64,000 bases of DNA from UBA10349 sp003485905 (GCA_943787185.1 CALSLL010000003.1:62001-126000); one strand, 5' to 3'. Shown: positions 34,886 to 44,521, numbered from the stretch's first letter. The notes: generated by a model from the letters alone, not told the origin. A program made the numbers and translations.

Positions 34886-36140
34886 GTCCGCTTTGAGTTG
34901 CGATTTCAACCGGTCGACGCAACACATTGGTTAAATCGGTCTGCTGGTGTTTGGAAGTTTAACGTTTTTCTCGGCCGCTCGTTTAACTGTCTGGCCACTG
35001 CATTCAGTTTCGCCTGTGAATGTACTGATAAGTCTGTGCCCTTCGGGAAGTACTGCCTAAGCAGACCATTCGTGTTCTCGTTCGATCCTCTCTGCCAAGG
35101 GCTGTGTGGATCACAGAAGTAAACGTCGACGTCAGTGGCCAGCGTAAATCGCTTGTGGTCAGCCAGTTCTTTACCACGATCCCAAGTGAGTGATTTGTAC
35201 AGCTCTCTCGGTAGTTTGTGCGCTTGCTTGATCAGCGCGTTGATCACGGTCTCTGTGTCCTTGCCATTCACCTTAGCGAGCATCACGTAACGTGTGTGTC
35301 GTTCAACTAGGGTGGCGATATGGGTGTTGCGTGGCCCAGAGATAAGATCACCTTCCCAGTGACCGGGCACCGCCCGGTCTTCAACTGAGGCTGGTCGCTC
35401 ACTGATCGATACAGCATCGGTGATCTTACCGCGATCATCTGCTTTGTGCGTGTGGTGGCGTGAACGACGCATACTACGTTTCTTCCTAAGGTGTTGGAGA
35501 AGCTCCTTTTTTAAGGCTCCACGGGCTTGTATAAAGAGACTGCGATAAATGGTTTCGTGTGACACGTGAAAGTCCTCATCGTCTGGATACGCACACTTTA
35601 ACCAGCCAGCGATCTGTTCAGGTGACCAGAGCTGATTAAGTTTCTTCGCCACAATACGGGCTAACGCACGATTGTCCACCAGTCTACATCGCTTGGGCCG
35701 ATGGGATCGATCCCAAGCGGCCTGATCCGCTTTATTAGCCCGATAACATCGTCGACCACCATTGCGCTTGATCTCTCGACTGATTGTTGAAGATGCACGC
35801 CCCAGTGATACGGCAATTGATCGGATAGAGTAACCCGCCACTACACTGCGTGAGATCTCTTCACGTTCAGGCAACGTTAGTGCTAATCGTGATCGCTTCC
35901 TTTGCGGTGGTCGAATCCCTCCGGTGCGTGACAGAATACCTGCGATTGAGCTGTGATTGCGATCAAATAATGCGGCTATCTTATGCAGTGAATCACCTTT
36001 CTGCCAGCGATCCCACATCAATGCTTTATCTGTTTCTGTGTAATAAATCCTCGACCTTTGTCTCATCTGCAACACTCCTTCTCTTTGATAAGAGAGTAAA
36101 CTGTTGCGTCGACCGGTTGAAATCGCAGCCCAAAGCGGTC
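34886..36140. mobile_element. IS30-family insertion sequence, apparently intact
   Basis: About 1255 bp. The terminal inverted repeats agree at all but three of 39 positions: the left end (34886-34924) and right end (36102-36140) share the block from CCGCTTT to CGACGCAACA. An AT dinucleotide lies outside each end (34884-34885 and 36141-36142) and may be the target duplication, which is short in this family. A single transposase gene fills the element and its stop codon is inside the left repeat, as is usual. Confidence 0.85.
34906..36066 (-). CDS. IS30-family DDE transposase
   Basis: 386 residues from ATG 36066, which AAGGAG precedes by 8 bp. The N-terminal helix-turn-helix region (SLHKIAALFDRNHSSIAGIL and SIRSIAVSLGRASSTISREI) binds the ends. 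The integrase-like catalytic domain has the three acidic residues: GHWEGDLI, LTWDRGKEL and NENTNGLLRQYFPKG. No stop or frameshift interrupts it, so the enzyme could be active. It lies between an NHL protein and a FrsA-like hydrolase, both slightly GC-richer than the surroundings. Confidence 0.95.
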   Translation of the reverse strand: MRQRSRIYYTETDKALMWDRWQKGDSLHKIAALFDRNHSSIAGILSRTGGIRPPQRKRSRLALTLPEREEISRSVVAGYSIRSIAVSLGRASSTISREIKRNGGRRCYRANKADQAAWDRSHRPKRCRLVDNRALARIVAKKLNQLWSPEQIAGWLKCAYPDDEDFHVSHETIYRSLFIQARGALKKELLQHLRKKRSMRRSRHHTHKADDRGKITDAVSISERPASVEDRAVPGHWEGDLISGPRNTHIATLVERHTRYVMLAKVNGKDTETVINALIKQAHKLPRELYKSLTWDRGKELADHKRFTLATDVDVYFCDPHSPWQRGSNENTNGLLRQYFPKGTDLSVHSQAKLNAVARQLNERPRKTLNFQTPADRFNQCVASTG

Positions 36141-36301
36141 ATTCGATAACTTCAGTGATAGCATCGATTAGCCGGTGTTTTGTTTTTTTAAGTTATCACC
36201 ACCTTCCCCACGGCACGTTTTATTGCACGATTGACTAAGCGTTAAGGGAGCGCTATTTAGACACAAATTCACAGATGAGGTTGTACCTCACTATCTCTGA
36301 G

Positions 36302-37516
36302 CTAACGCTCCAACGCCCTCGGCATGACACCGAGTTGATGGAATATCCATGGCTGAATAATGTTGGCCATGATCCAACTGAATGGATACTCTTTTGTGTC
36401 GCCCATGTGCCCCCCCTCGGGATTAACCCACGCCTGCTTCGGGTCACCGCGTTTCATCATTAGGTAGAGATCCGCGATGGGTTGTTGCGTATCTTTCTCG
36501 CCGTTAATCAACAACATCGGTGCTGATGGTTGGTCTATCAAGCCGCGCTCGAGCAATGACATCCTCGGTCCGTAAGCCAAAAAATCTTCCATCGTATCCA
36601 CACCATAAACGACCGATCGCGCCGGAAATAAATCGAACAGGTACTCCGGACTCAAGATCGCTTTTTCCTGCCATTCGGGCTGAAAATAGTTGTGAATACC
36701 AACACCATGCACTACCGCACCGCGGATGCGGTCTCGTTCTGTATAGGCCAGAACAGCAGCCCAATAACCGCTCCAACTACGACCTTGCACGGCTATGCGC
36801 GATGCGTCGATCTCCGAGCGAGTTGCCAAATAATCCAATGCCGTTGAGAAAATTCGCTCTGAGCCAACGTCAATCAAGACCGGTGCCTGACCAGTTCCCG
36901 GCATGTCCATCGCAAAAACTCCGACTCCGTTGTCGATAAACCCGTCGGTGTTGACCATAACGTCTTCTTTACGCGAATCCAATCCGTTAATACTGAGTAC
37001 CAATGGAGCGCGTTCTACGCCGGCTGGTAATCTAAGATGACCAATGATCTCCGAACCCTCGAATGGAATCCGCACAGTCTCGATCGCCGGATCAAGCAGG
37101 CGTCCAAAGTTGTCGAAGGCCTTAAGACCATTCTCGTAAGCTTGGCGTTTTCCGAGCGAATGTTTCTCTGTCGGCCAACGGCCTGTGTTGTAGGCTCGAA
37201 ATGCCGAAAGATAGTTCTCGCGAGCTTTCTCCGGCGAGGTCGACTCGAGCATTGTTGCCCGCGACATGTAGTCATCGCCGATACCCGACCAGATCGCCGC
37301 CCAATGATCGCGATCCAGGGAAGTCAGCTCGGAGACTGCTCGTTCGGCATCCTCGTATTTCACGTCGCGCCAACCTTCTTCACGAGAACGATGCAATATT
37401 TCGGCTTTAAGCTCATCCAGGCTTCGTGGTCCCCAGTCTTGAGCCAAGGAAGCAGGCGCGATAGCGACCGTAATTAATGCCGTGATTACGGCAAGTGTAC
37501 GCGTTAAAAGTTTCAT
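36302..37516 (-). CDS. FrsA-like alpha/beta hydrolase, exported
   Basis: 404 residues from ATG 37516, for which AGGAG is about 10 bp upstream; ATG 37525 would be too close to that site. A signal peptide (ending PASLAQ) is followed by a helical N-terminal region and an alpha/beta hydrolase core with nucleophile elbow VQGRSWSGYW, an Asp in NGEKDTQQP and the His in NPEGGHMGDTKE. The cap plus core order resembles FrsA/2,6-dihydroxypseudooxynicotine hydrolase proteins. Substrate is unknown. Codon use favours G/C at third positions more than most neighbours, and the IS30 element is next to it, so lateral gain is possible. Confidence 0.8.
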   Translation of the reverse strand: MKLLTRTLAVITALITVAIAPASLAQDWGPRSLDELKAEILHRSREEGWRDVKYEDAERAVSELTSLDRDHWAAIWSGIGDDYMSRATMLESTSPEKARENYLSAFRAYNTGRWPTEKHSLGKRQAYENGLKAFDNFGRLLDPAIETVRIPFEGSEIIGHLRLPAGVERAPLVLSINGLDSRKEDVMVNTDGFIDNGVGVFAMDMPGTGQAPVLIDVGSERIFSTALDYLATRSEIDASRIAVQGRSWSGYWAAVLAYTERDRIRGAVVHGVGIHNYFQPEWQEKAILSPEYLFDLFPARSVVYGVDTMEDFLAYGPRMSLLERGLIDQPSAPMLLINGEKDTQQPIADLYLMMKRGDPKQAWVNPEGGHMGDTKEYPFSWIMANIIQPWIFHQLGVMPRALER

Positions 37517-37681
37517 TGTTAGCATTCTCCTAAAGATATGATTAGCCTGACTAGTTTACCAACAAGTCCGAAAACTCATTAACCGGCATCGACTCTAACT
37601 CCAGCTGATTACTGCATGCATCTATAATTTGTTTCGATTGTTGTGCCGAGAACTGCGTTGCCAGACTCCTATCAAACTTGT

Positions 37682-38350
37682 CTAGTAGTACAGGTATGCC
37701 TTCATCCCTTCTATTTGACTTAGGAATTCTTTCAAATTGAATTTAACTTGATTGCCAGTAATACCTGAAGCCAATTTGAACAAAGAACGGGCGACGGATT
37801 CCAGCGCTCCTGAGCAATAAGCACCAGCTCGGTCAGCAGAAACTTCTGCATAACGCGACCAGCTGGATAAATCGAGTGCTAACCTCGGTGAAACAGGCTT
37901 AGAACCGCCGCGAAGAATATGCCCAATTGGAATATCGTGATGATTATATATGTAATGACCTAGCTCATGCCCCATAACAAACTGAAGTTCCTGTTCTTCA
38001 AAACCCTCGATAATGCTTGAAGAAAACATAATGAATAGCCTGCCATCCTCCGGTTTAACACAAGCGGCATTAAATTGTGGGCTGGAATAAACGTATAACT
38101 CTAAGGGAATATCTAAACCTAACCGCTCCCCACAATAGTCAGCCATTTTATGCAAACTAGGTGCCATACCACGGCTTAAACGTACTGAGGTAGCAAGTAA
38201 TCGTCTACGAGTGCCTAGCGGACCTTCCTGCTCTTTGCGGGTTAAAGCCTTGTTGAACTCTTGCACGGTACTGTCATCAAGGAGTTGCTTATATAACTCC
38301 AAGTCTTGCGCAGAACGAACTTGCTCAGCATTAGTAATATTTTTATTCAT
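37682..38350 (-). CDS. M48-family zinc metalloprotease
   Basis: 222 residues. The zinc site is FVMGHELGHYIYNHHD (HExxH) and the third ligand Glu is in YAEVSADRAGAYC, the usual M48 spacing of about 60 residues. No signal peptide or transmembrane segment is visible, so the protein may be cytoplasmic and soluble, unlike the membrane-bound HtpX type. Conserved YSSPQFNAACVKP before the zinc site lines up with other small M48 proteases. Substrate is unknown. It stands alone with a 240 bp gap upstream. Confidence 0.87.
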   Translation of the reverse strand: MNKNITNAEQVRSAQDLELYKQLLDDSTVQEFNKALTRKEQEGPLGTRRRLLATSVRLSRGMAPSLHKMADYCGERLGLDIPLELYVYSSPQFNAACVKPEDGRLFIMFSSSIIEGFEEQELQFVMGHELGHYIYNHHDIPIGHILRGGSKPVSPRLALDLSSWSRYAEVSADRAGAYCSGALESVARSLFKLASGITGNQVKFNLKEFLSQIEGMKAYLYY

Positions 38351-38585
38351 GGATACGGTCGCCTAGCTGGCGTGTACTTATGTTTCAGTTTGTTGAATTA
38401 TTTTAATTGAGCGTGAAATTCAACGTGAAGTATTTGACCTATCCAGTTATGACAACACTGGATGCGAACTATGCAAAACGGCTAATGAAATACGCCTATA
38501 TGCAAAAAGACAGAGCACAACCTAAAGTGGTTGGCCCTGCCGTTTTAAACTAAAACTTCTGACAATGCGTTCTATAAAGTAACCA

Positions 38586-39071
38586 CTACAGCGCTGCTAA
38601 AATAGATTCTGCACTACTGACCGTAATCTCACCAGCCGGCTCGACGCCGATATGAGAAATGACGCCATCGTCAATAATCATTGCATAACGCGATGAACGA
38701 TTACCCAATCCCGCCGCATTTAAATCTTTTGTCAAACCCAAAGCTGCAGCGAGATCGCCACTACCATCGGCTAACATCATGATATTTTCTGCATTCTGCG
38801 AGTCACCCCACGCGCCCATAGTCCACGCATCATTTACAGATACACAAATTACTTGATCAACACCTTTAGCTATTATGTCGTCATAGCTGACAACATAGCC
38901 GGGTAAATGAGTAAGGGTACATCCAGGCGTAAATGCGCCTGGAACGGCAAACATTACTACCTTTTTGCCTGCTAATACTTCTTCTAAATTAACAGGAGTT
39001 GGAGCTCCTTCATCATTCAGTACTCTAAGGGTATCCACAGATGGGACCCGATCTCCTACGCTTGCTGCCAT
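38586..39071 (-). CDS. Prx5-type peroxiredoxin
   Basis: 161 residues. The peroxidatic Cys51 is in VPGAFTPGCTLTHLPGYV, the hallmark of the Prx5/PMP20 group, and Arg in NRSSRYAMIIDDG completes the active site. The only other Cys lies in a buried strand (VICVSVND), so it is probably a one-Cys enzyme reduced by glutathione/glutaredoxin rather than by a resolving Cys. It reduces hydrogen peroxide and alkyl peroxides in the cytoplasm. A bidirectional terminator separates it from the 39226 gene. Confidence 0.9.
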   Translation of the reverse strand: MAASVGDRVPSVDTLRVLNDEGAPTPVNLEEVLAGKKVVMFAVPGAFTPGCTLTHLPGYVVSYDDIIAKGVDQVICVSVNDAWTMGAWGDSQNAENIMMLADGSGDLAAALGLTKDLNAAGLGNRSSRYAMIIDDGVISHIGVEPAGEITVSSAESILAAL

Positions 39072-39151
39072 ATTGTTCCTCTATAAAACTCAATGTGAAA
39101 TGAGAAGCAATACTAACAGAGCGTTACACCAGTAAGGAATATTTAAACACC

Positions 39152-39188
39152 AAAAAAATGGGGAGTCAGTTTCCTGACTCCCCTTTTT
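39152..39188. terminator. bidirectional rho-independent terminator
   Basis: Perfect 10-bp stem GGGGAGTCAG (39160-39169) with CTGACTCCCC (39174-39183), loop TTTC. TTTTT follows on the + strand, and on the minus strand the stem is followed by A-TTTTTTT. It would end the minus-strand gene at 39226. Confidence 0.85.
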
Positions 39189-39225
39189 ACCACTACACTG
39201 GTGGAGGTTGCTTAGGCAACTCTTA

Positions 39226-39717
39226 TTAGTGTTTCTTCTCGTAGATAGCGCTTGAACCGTTTGACGTAACCAGTTGAACCGGCTTTCGAGTACGGTTTCT
39301 TATTCCTCGTAGCTTACTGCCTGGGGCTTCTACTTGTTTCGCCAGCAAAACCAAAGAAGCGGTTTGGACTTTTTTCCAAAAACGCGCCACTGAGTCCTCT
39401 GGATGAGCTTGCAGTACATCAGACATTGCTGATGACACACTACGTACGCTCATTTCTATATCCGAGTCATAATGAGTTTTAAGCAGCTCGCGCAGCAAAA
39501 CTACTAGTGACGCGGTCTCTATTTTGTTCCAGCTTTCTGTAACAGTTGAATTTTCACAAGATTCGATACTTGCAAGAATGGATTCTGCTCTCGAACCATT
39601 TGCTTGTGATTTATCTTCAACTACGTCTGTATTAGATTTGAGATTATTTACCATCAACACTTCTTCCAGGTGTTGTAGGTAGTTATTAACCTCGTCATTT
39701 GATTGTTTATTCGCCAT
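39226..39717 (-). CDS. hypothetical protein with an internal duplication
   Basis: 163 residues, no signal peptide. I do not recognise the family. It has an internal repeat of about 36 residues: SWNKIETASLVVLLRELL and FWKKVQTASLVLLAKQVE, each preceded by a similar stretch (ILASIESCENSTV and VLQAHPEDSV). Each repeat has a Lys/Trp start and an amphipathic leucine-rich helix, so it could form a helical bundle or bind a partner. The C-terminus is basic (KLRGIRNRTRKPVQ). It lies 256 bp beyond fadJ on the same strand and ends in a strong terminator. A phasin-like role is possible but not shown. Confidence 0.6.
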   Translation of the reverse strand: MANKQSNDEVNNYLQHLEEVLMVNNLKSNTDVVEDKSQANGSRAESILASIESCENSTVTESWNKIETASLVVLLRELLKTHYDSDIEMSVRSVSSAMSDVLQAHPEDSVARFWKKVQTASLVLLAKQVEAPGSKLRGIRNRTRKPVQLVTSNGSSAIYEKKH

Positions 39718-39973
39718 TAACTTTCACTCTACACATGTCATTCATAATCTACATTGCAACTAGCGTGCCAACTTAATACAAATTATTACTAAAAACAAAA
39801 TTCTTTAAAAATCAACAGCTTATATAATAAACTTAAAATAATTATATTGTTTTATTGGCTTCCTTGTGGTTTTAGAGACAAATAGTGTCAGTTAGGTGCC
39901 GTCACTTGGCATCTGTCAAGATCAATTAAGAAAGATATTTATGCGGATCAAGTTGCGCACAAAATTGCGGTAT

Positions 39974-42415
39974 TTAATAAAAACTACTCACAGCTTGCTT
40001 TGATTTTGTTTTTAACCGTGGACAAGGTTGGAATCGAACGCCGTAGATTTTTGTAAATTCTTGCAACTCGTCTGCCAGTGCACTAACCCCGATCGAATCC
40101 ATATACCGGAATGGTCCACCGGTATATGGTGGGAAGCCAAGCCCAAAAATTGCTCCAATATCACCATCACGTGCGGAGCGGAGTATGTTTTCTTCGAGGC
40201 AGAATGCAGCCTCATTGAGCATGGCATACACGCAACGCTTGACTATAAGCGCTGGAGAAACTTTGCCGGGATTCGGAATCACACCAAGTAATCCATATAT
40301 CGACTCGTCAACCTGTTTCTTTTTGGCTTTCTTTTTATTGTCGTATAGATAGAACCCTTTACTATTCTTTCGCCCCTTACGTCCGGCAGTCAAAATACGA
40401 GCTAATTCAGGTAAGGGCTTATGCCGCTCACCAAAGGCTTCACTTAAAGTTTCGCTGATATGTGCACCGACATCCAAACCTACTTCATCCATCAATGCTA
40501 TTGGTCCAACCGGAAAACCAAAATCGGTTAAGGCTTTATCTACTTCTTCTATTGGCACCCCTTCACTTACTAAACGCATTGCCTCGTTAGCGTAAGGAGA
40601 GAGAACTCTGGTGGTATAGAAGCCAGGGCCATCATTTACCACAATGACCGTTTTCCCTTGCTGCCGGCCAAGCTTGACGGCGGTCGCGGTAACCCAGTCT
40701 GCTGTTTTACTACCCTTAACCACCTCCAGCAGCGGCATTTTCTCTACTGGAGAAAAATAATGCATCCCAATGATATTCTCAGGAGCTTTGGCCTTAGCGG
40801 CGATATCATCGATAGGAATTGCGGAGGTATTTGTTGCGAATATAATTTCGTCCTTCGCTGAAGTGGGTTTGAGTGTATTTAAAGCTTCTACATCAGCCAC
40901 CATTTGTTGCTTCAAATCCAGACTCTCAAAAACTGCCTCTATAATTACATTGCTATTGGATAAGCCTGAATAATCTATAGTGCTACTTAGTCTTGACAGC
41001 ATTTGAGTTCGTTCTAACGCATTAATACGACGCCGCTTCAACATGCTGCTCAATACTTTTTGTATGTATTGAATTCCGCCCTCCAAGCCTTCAGGACTGA
41101 TATCTTTTAAACGGGTTTTAATCTGCGCCTTATTTATGGTTACAGTAGCGATACCTGCTCCCATCAGGCCAGCGCCCAATACCCCGACCTTAGTAACCTT
41201 TGCTGGCTCAATTGATTGATCAGCTGAACCCATATCTTTCTTTAGCGCTGTAGTGGCAAAGAAAATCCCCATTAACTGCTTGCTGACCGGGGTCATTACC
41301 AGTTCTGAAAAAGCTTTAATCTCCGCCTTATATCCAGCATCCCTACCTTCCGCCAACCCAACTTCAACAACATCAATGATTTTATACGGCGCTGGATAGT
41401 GTCCCTTTGTAGTACCAGCCACTTTTTTACGTGCCTGCTTAAAAACAAATGCCCGACCGAGCTTATTCCCAGCAAGTAGCTTGTTTCGAATTGAAGTTGC
41501 CGGACCTTTAGGATTAGATCTTTTGCGTCTTCTTGTAAGCTCTATTGCCGCTTCTAACAAATTGTCTGGCGCAGTGTAGTCGTCTATTAAACCCGCCTTG
41601 CACGCCCGTATAGTATTCAATCGCTTTCCGGTAAGCAGTAAATCAAGGGCTCGTTCCAAACCGACTAACGTTGGTGTACGTTGGGTGCCCCCGCCACCTG
41701 GTAATACCCCTAATTGAACTTCGGGAAAGCCTAAGCTAGTACTTTTATGTTCTGCGGCTATTCGCTTATCAAACGCAAGTGCCAGTTCCAGCCCGCCGCC
41801 AAGGCAAGCACCTTTAATCGCAGCCACCGTAGTGATAGGTAAAGCTTCTATACGATTAAAAATTTCGTGCGCGACCTTTAAAGTCGCGACAGCATCTTCT
41901 TCAGACTTTATTGCGTCCAGCATCTTTATATCGGCACCAGCAACAAAGCAATCTTCTTTAGCCGAGATCAGCACTAATCCCTTCAGCTCGGTCCGCTGTT
42001 CAACCTCCGTTAGAATCGCAATTAGCTCGTCAGTTAACCCAGTATGAATAGTGTTAGTTGATGCCTTTTTATCATCAATCCACACTATGCAGACATCGTC
42101 CCGGTATTCAGTACTAAAAACGTTATGGGCTGGTGCTTTTTTCTTAGGTGTAGATGCAGGCTTAGCCTTAGTCTGAATTTTAGGCTTTGGTAAGGGACCG
42201 CTATTGGTTTTTTTAGCAACTGTTTTTTTAATTGCAACCTGCCCTGCTGGTATGGACCTCTTTTTAGAGGTTTTTTCTGCTGCTGTAGTTTTTGACGGAG
42301 CCTTTTTAATAGCCGCTTTTTTCACTGCAGCTGATGTTTTCTTTGCTGACTTAGCTTTATTAGTGGCCCTTGCTTTAACCACACGGTTACCCGTAGATTC
42401 TTTTTTTGTCGGCAT
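39974..42415 (-). CDS. fadJ: fatty-acid oxidation complex alpha subunit, FadJ-like, with Lys/Ala-rich N-terminal extension
   Basis: 813 residues from ATG 42415, whose A is also the last base of the fadI stop (TAATG), a coupling overlap. The first ~95 residues are a Lys/Ala/Pro-rich tail with AKKTSAAVKKAAIKKAP and similar repeats, resembling histone H1-like tails and absent in ordinary FadJ. Then the enoyl-CoA hydratase domain (CLGGGLELALAFDKRIA, GVLPGGGGTQRTPTLVG) and the 3-hydroxyacyl-CoA dehydrogenase domain (GVLGAGLMGAGIATVTI, NIIGMHYFSPVEKMPLLEV, ALMDEVGLDVG). It performs hydration and NAD-dependent oxidation in beta-oxidation. Partner of FadI. Confidence 0.9.
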   Translation of the reverse strand: MPTKKESTGNRVVKARATNKAKSAKKTSAAVKKAAIKKAPSKTTAAEKTSKKRSIPAGQVAIKKTVAKKTNSGPLPKPKIQTKAKPASTPKKKAPAHNVFSTEYRDDVCIVWIDDKKASTNTIHTGLTDELIAILTEVEQRTELKGLVLISAKEDCFVAGADIKMLDAIKSEEDAVATLKVAHEIFNRIEALPITTVAAIKGACLGGGLELALAFDKRIAAEHKSTSLGFPEVQLGVLPGGGGTQRTPTLVGLERALDLLLTGKRLNTIRACKAGLIDDYTAPDNLLEAAIELTRRRKRSNPKGPATSIRNKLLAGNKLGRAFVFKQARKKVAGTTKGHYPAPYKIIDVVEVGLAEGRDAGYKAEIKAFSELVMTPVSKQLMGIFFATTALKKDMGSADQSIEPAKVTKVGVLGAGLMGAGIATVTINKAQIKTRLKDISPEGLEGGIQYIQKVLSSMLKRRRINALERTQMLSRLSSTIDYSGLSNSNVIIEAVFESLDLKQQMVADVEALNTLKPTSAKDEIIFATNTSAIPIDDIAAKAKAPENIIGMHYFSPVEKMPLLEVVKGSKTADWVTATAVKLGRQQGKTVIVVNDGPGFYTTRVLSPYANEAMRLVSEGVPIEEVDKALTDFGFPVGPIALMDEVGLDVGAHISETLSEAFGERHKPLPELARILTAGRKGRKNSKGFYLYDNKKKAKKKQVDESIYGLLGVIPNPGKVSPALIVKRCVYAMLNEAAFCLEENILRSARDGDIGAIFGLGFPPYTGGPFRYMDSIGVSALADELQEFTKIYGVRFQPCPRLKTKSKQAVSSFY

Positions 42416-43704
42416 TACGCAACCTCCACGATCATTGCGGCACCCAGACCACCAGCCGCGCAAGCGCTGATAAGCCCAGTTGTTTTATTCATTCTTTTCA
42501 AATCATGTAATAGCTGAGTCAATTGCCGTGTCCCAGTAGCGGCAAACGGATGCCCTAAAGAGATAGAGCTCCCACTGATATTTAACCGATCCATATCAAC
42601 ATCGCCTACCGCAGCACTCCTGTTTAAATGTGTTTTGGCGAATTCTTTGGATTCCAGCGCTTGTACATTTGATAAAACCTGCGCAGCAAAAGCCTCATGC
42701 ATATCAATTAAATCGATATCAGATAATTTCATACCTGCATAATCAAGTGCCTTGGGTATAGCGAATGCAGGGCCCATTAACATTTGCCAATCAGGATCAA
42801 TAGCATGAAATGCGTAAGATCTAATATAACCAAGCGGCGTATACCCTAAAGCAGAAGCAACCGATTCAGGCATCAACAACACGGCACTTGCCCCATCCGT
42901 AAGCGGAGAACTATTACCCGCCGTTACGCTGCCATGGCGCCTATTAAAAACCGGTTTTAAATTTTTATATTTATCTAACTCACTATTTGGGCGAAATAAG
43001 TTATCTTGTATCACTGCTTTAAAGTTAGGGGCCGGAAACACATTGATAACCTGTTCATCGAACCAACCTTGCTCCCATGCGTGTGCTGCATTTTTATGAC
43101 TACGGTGCGCGAAGGCATCTTGATCTTCCCGTGAAATATGGTTTTCTTTTGCCATTTTTTCAGCGGCTTGGCCCATCGTATAATTTGATGATGGCTCTTT
43201 AATTGCTGGTGCCTTCGGCAAAATATCCGATAGTTTTGCGCCACGAAAAGCCGCCATCTTTCCACCAAAGGACCGCGCACGCGAGGCCGTAACCAGCGAA
43301 CGCGACAACGACTTACCTATGGATAGAGGCGCGTCGCTAATATTGTCCGCCCCTCCAGCGATGCCAATTTGGCATTGGCCTGACCTGATATTTTGTATTA
43401 CATTTGCACAAGCCTGATAAGCAGTAGCACAAGCGCGGCTAACACTATAAGCATCTACTCCAACCGGCAAACCACTACCGAGCACCACTTCTCGCGCAAT
43501 ATTAGGCGCTTCAGGCGACGAAACGACCTGACCGTAAACCACTTGATCGATCGAGTCTGGTGAAATATTGCATCGCTCAACCATTTCTTTTACGACCCAC
43601 CCTCCCAATTGACGAGGGGTCGAAGCCAAATAGGCACCTCCCAATTTCTGAAAAGGTGTACGAAGGCCAGTAACAACCGCTATTTTTTCTGTGGTTTCAC
43701 TCAT
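42415..43704 (-). CDS. fadI: acetyl-CoA acyltransferase, FadI-like thiolase
   Basis: 429 residues. The active-site Cys is in YSVSRACATAYQACANV and the C-terminal base region is SGSSISLGHPFAATGTRQL with CAAGGLGAAMIVEV. It cleaves 3-ketoacyl-CoA with CoA, releasing acetyl-CoA, the last step of beta-oxidation. The length fits FadI rather than FadA. The fadI-fadJ order with a one-base overlap means the two subunits are probably made in equal amounts and assemble together. No regulator is adjacent, so control is not visible here. Confidence 0.93.
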   Translation of the reverse strand: MSETTEKIAVVTGLRTPFQKLGGAYLASTPRQLGGWVVKEMVERCNISPDSIDQVVYGQVVSSPEAPNIAREVVLGSGLPVGVDAYSVSRACATAYQACANVIQNIRSGQCQIGIAGGADNISDAPLSIGKSLSRSLVTASRARSFGGKMAAFRGAKLSDILPKAPAIKEPSSNYTMGQAAEKMAKENHISREDQDAFAHRSHKNAAHAWEQGWFDEQVINVFPAPNFKAVIQDNLFRPNSELDKYKNLKPVFNRRHGSVTAGNSSPLTDGASAVLLMPESVASALGYTPLGYIRSYAFHAIDPDWQMLMGPAFAIPKALDYAGMKLSDIDLIDMHEAFAAQVLSNVQALESKEFAKTHLNRSAAVGDVDMDRLNISGSSISLGHPFAATGTRQLTQLLHDLKRMNKTTGLISACAAGGLGAAMIVEVA

Positions 43705-43891
43705 ACAATACGAATCATCTATTTAATGGAATAATTTTGGCGTGACTAAATTATAGTAACTTTCAATAGTAACTAATTAGACGCGATTTCCATGATACTT
43801 AATCATTCAGTCACTATAAACTAATCAGCGTTTAACCATATCGCTTTGTGGTAATTGATACCAGTTAACGTATGCCAACAATTATAAATTT

Positions 43892-44521
43892 GTGAATAAT
43901 TTCGACCCCATTGAACAAAAAGTAATACTGGCTTCATCATCTGTCTATCGACGCCAACTGTTATCAAAGTTAGGCATAGACTTTGAATATGATGCTCCGT
44001 CCATCGACGAAACTCCTCTCCCAACAGAGTCGGCTGAAGATCTAGTCTTGCGACTTGCATTGCAAAAAGCACAATCCGTTGCAATGCGACATCCTACTGA
44101 TTTTATTATCGGTTCTGACCAAGTGGCTGTTCACCCTTCTGGGATTGTCGGTAAACCAAAGGATCATAATCAAGCGGTTAAACAATTACTTGAAGTCTCG
44201 GGCTCAAAAGTCAAACTCTATACTGGATTGGTCTTGCTAAATGCAAAAACGGGTGAATATCAGCCAGCAGTTATTCCTTTCAATGTCTATTTTAGAGAAT
44301 TAGATCAAACAGTCATCGAGGCCTATCTTGAACTCGAGAAACCGTATGATTGCGCCGGCAGCTTGAAAGCCGAGGGTTTAGGGATATGGTTAATCGAAAA
44401 ATTTGACGGTGATGATCTAAATGCACTTATCGGTCTGCCACTTATCCAGTTGGTTAGTATGCTAACTAACTGGGGGTATCCTGTATTTGGTACAACTGAT
44501 AATAGAGCTATCGATGCTTGA
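43892..44521 (+). CDS. maf: Maf-family nucleotide pyrophosphatase, YceF type
   Basis: 209 residues from GTG 43892. The pattern is that of the YceF (m7GTP-type) Maf group: ILASSSVYRRQLLSKLGI, IDETPLPTES, IIGSDQVAVH, GKPKDH, and CAGSLKAEGLGIWLIEKF with NALIGLPLIQL. Maf proteins hydrolyse non-canonical nucleoside triphosphates to limit their insertion into RNA or DNA. It is first in a + strand unit maf-glycosyltransferase-sppA; its stop overlaps the next start by 8 bp. The maf gene near rne/rluC fits the gammaproteobacterial arrangement. Confidence 0.88.
   Translation: MNNFDPIEQKVILASSSVYRRQLLSKLGIDFEYDAPSIDETPLPTESAEDLVLRLALQKAQSVAMRHPTDFIIGSDQVAVHPSGIVGKPKDHNQAVKQLLEVSGSKVKLYTGLVLLNAKTGEYQPAVIPFNVYFRELDQTVIEAYLELEKPYDCAGSLKAEGLGIWLIEKFDGDDLNALIGLPLIQLVSMLTNWGYPVFGTTDNRAIDA

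Noticed and set aside
36520..36939. 139-residue antisense frame in the FrsA-like gene.
   Set aside because: It opposes a gene with clear catalytic residues and has no signature.
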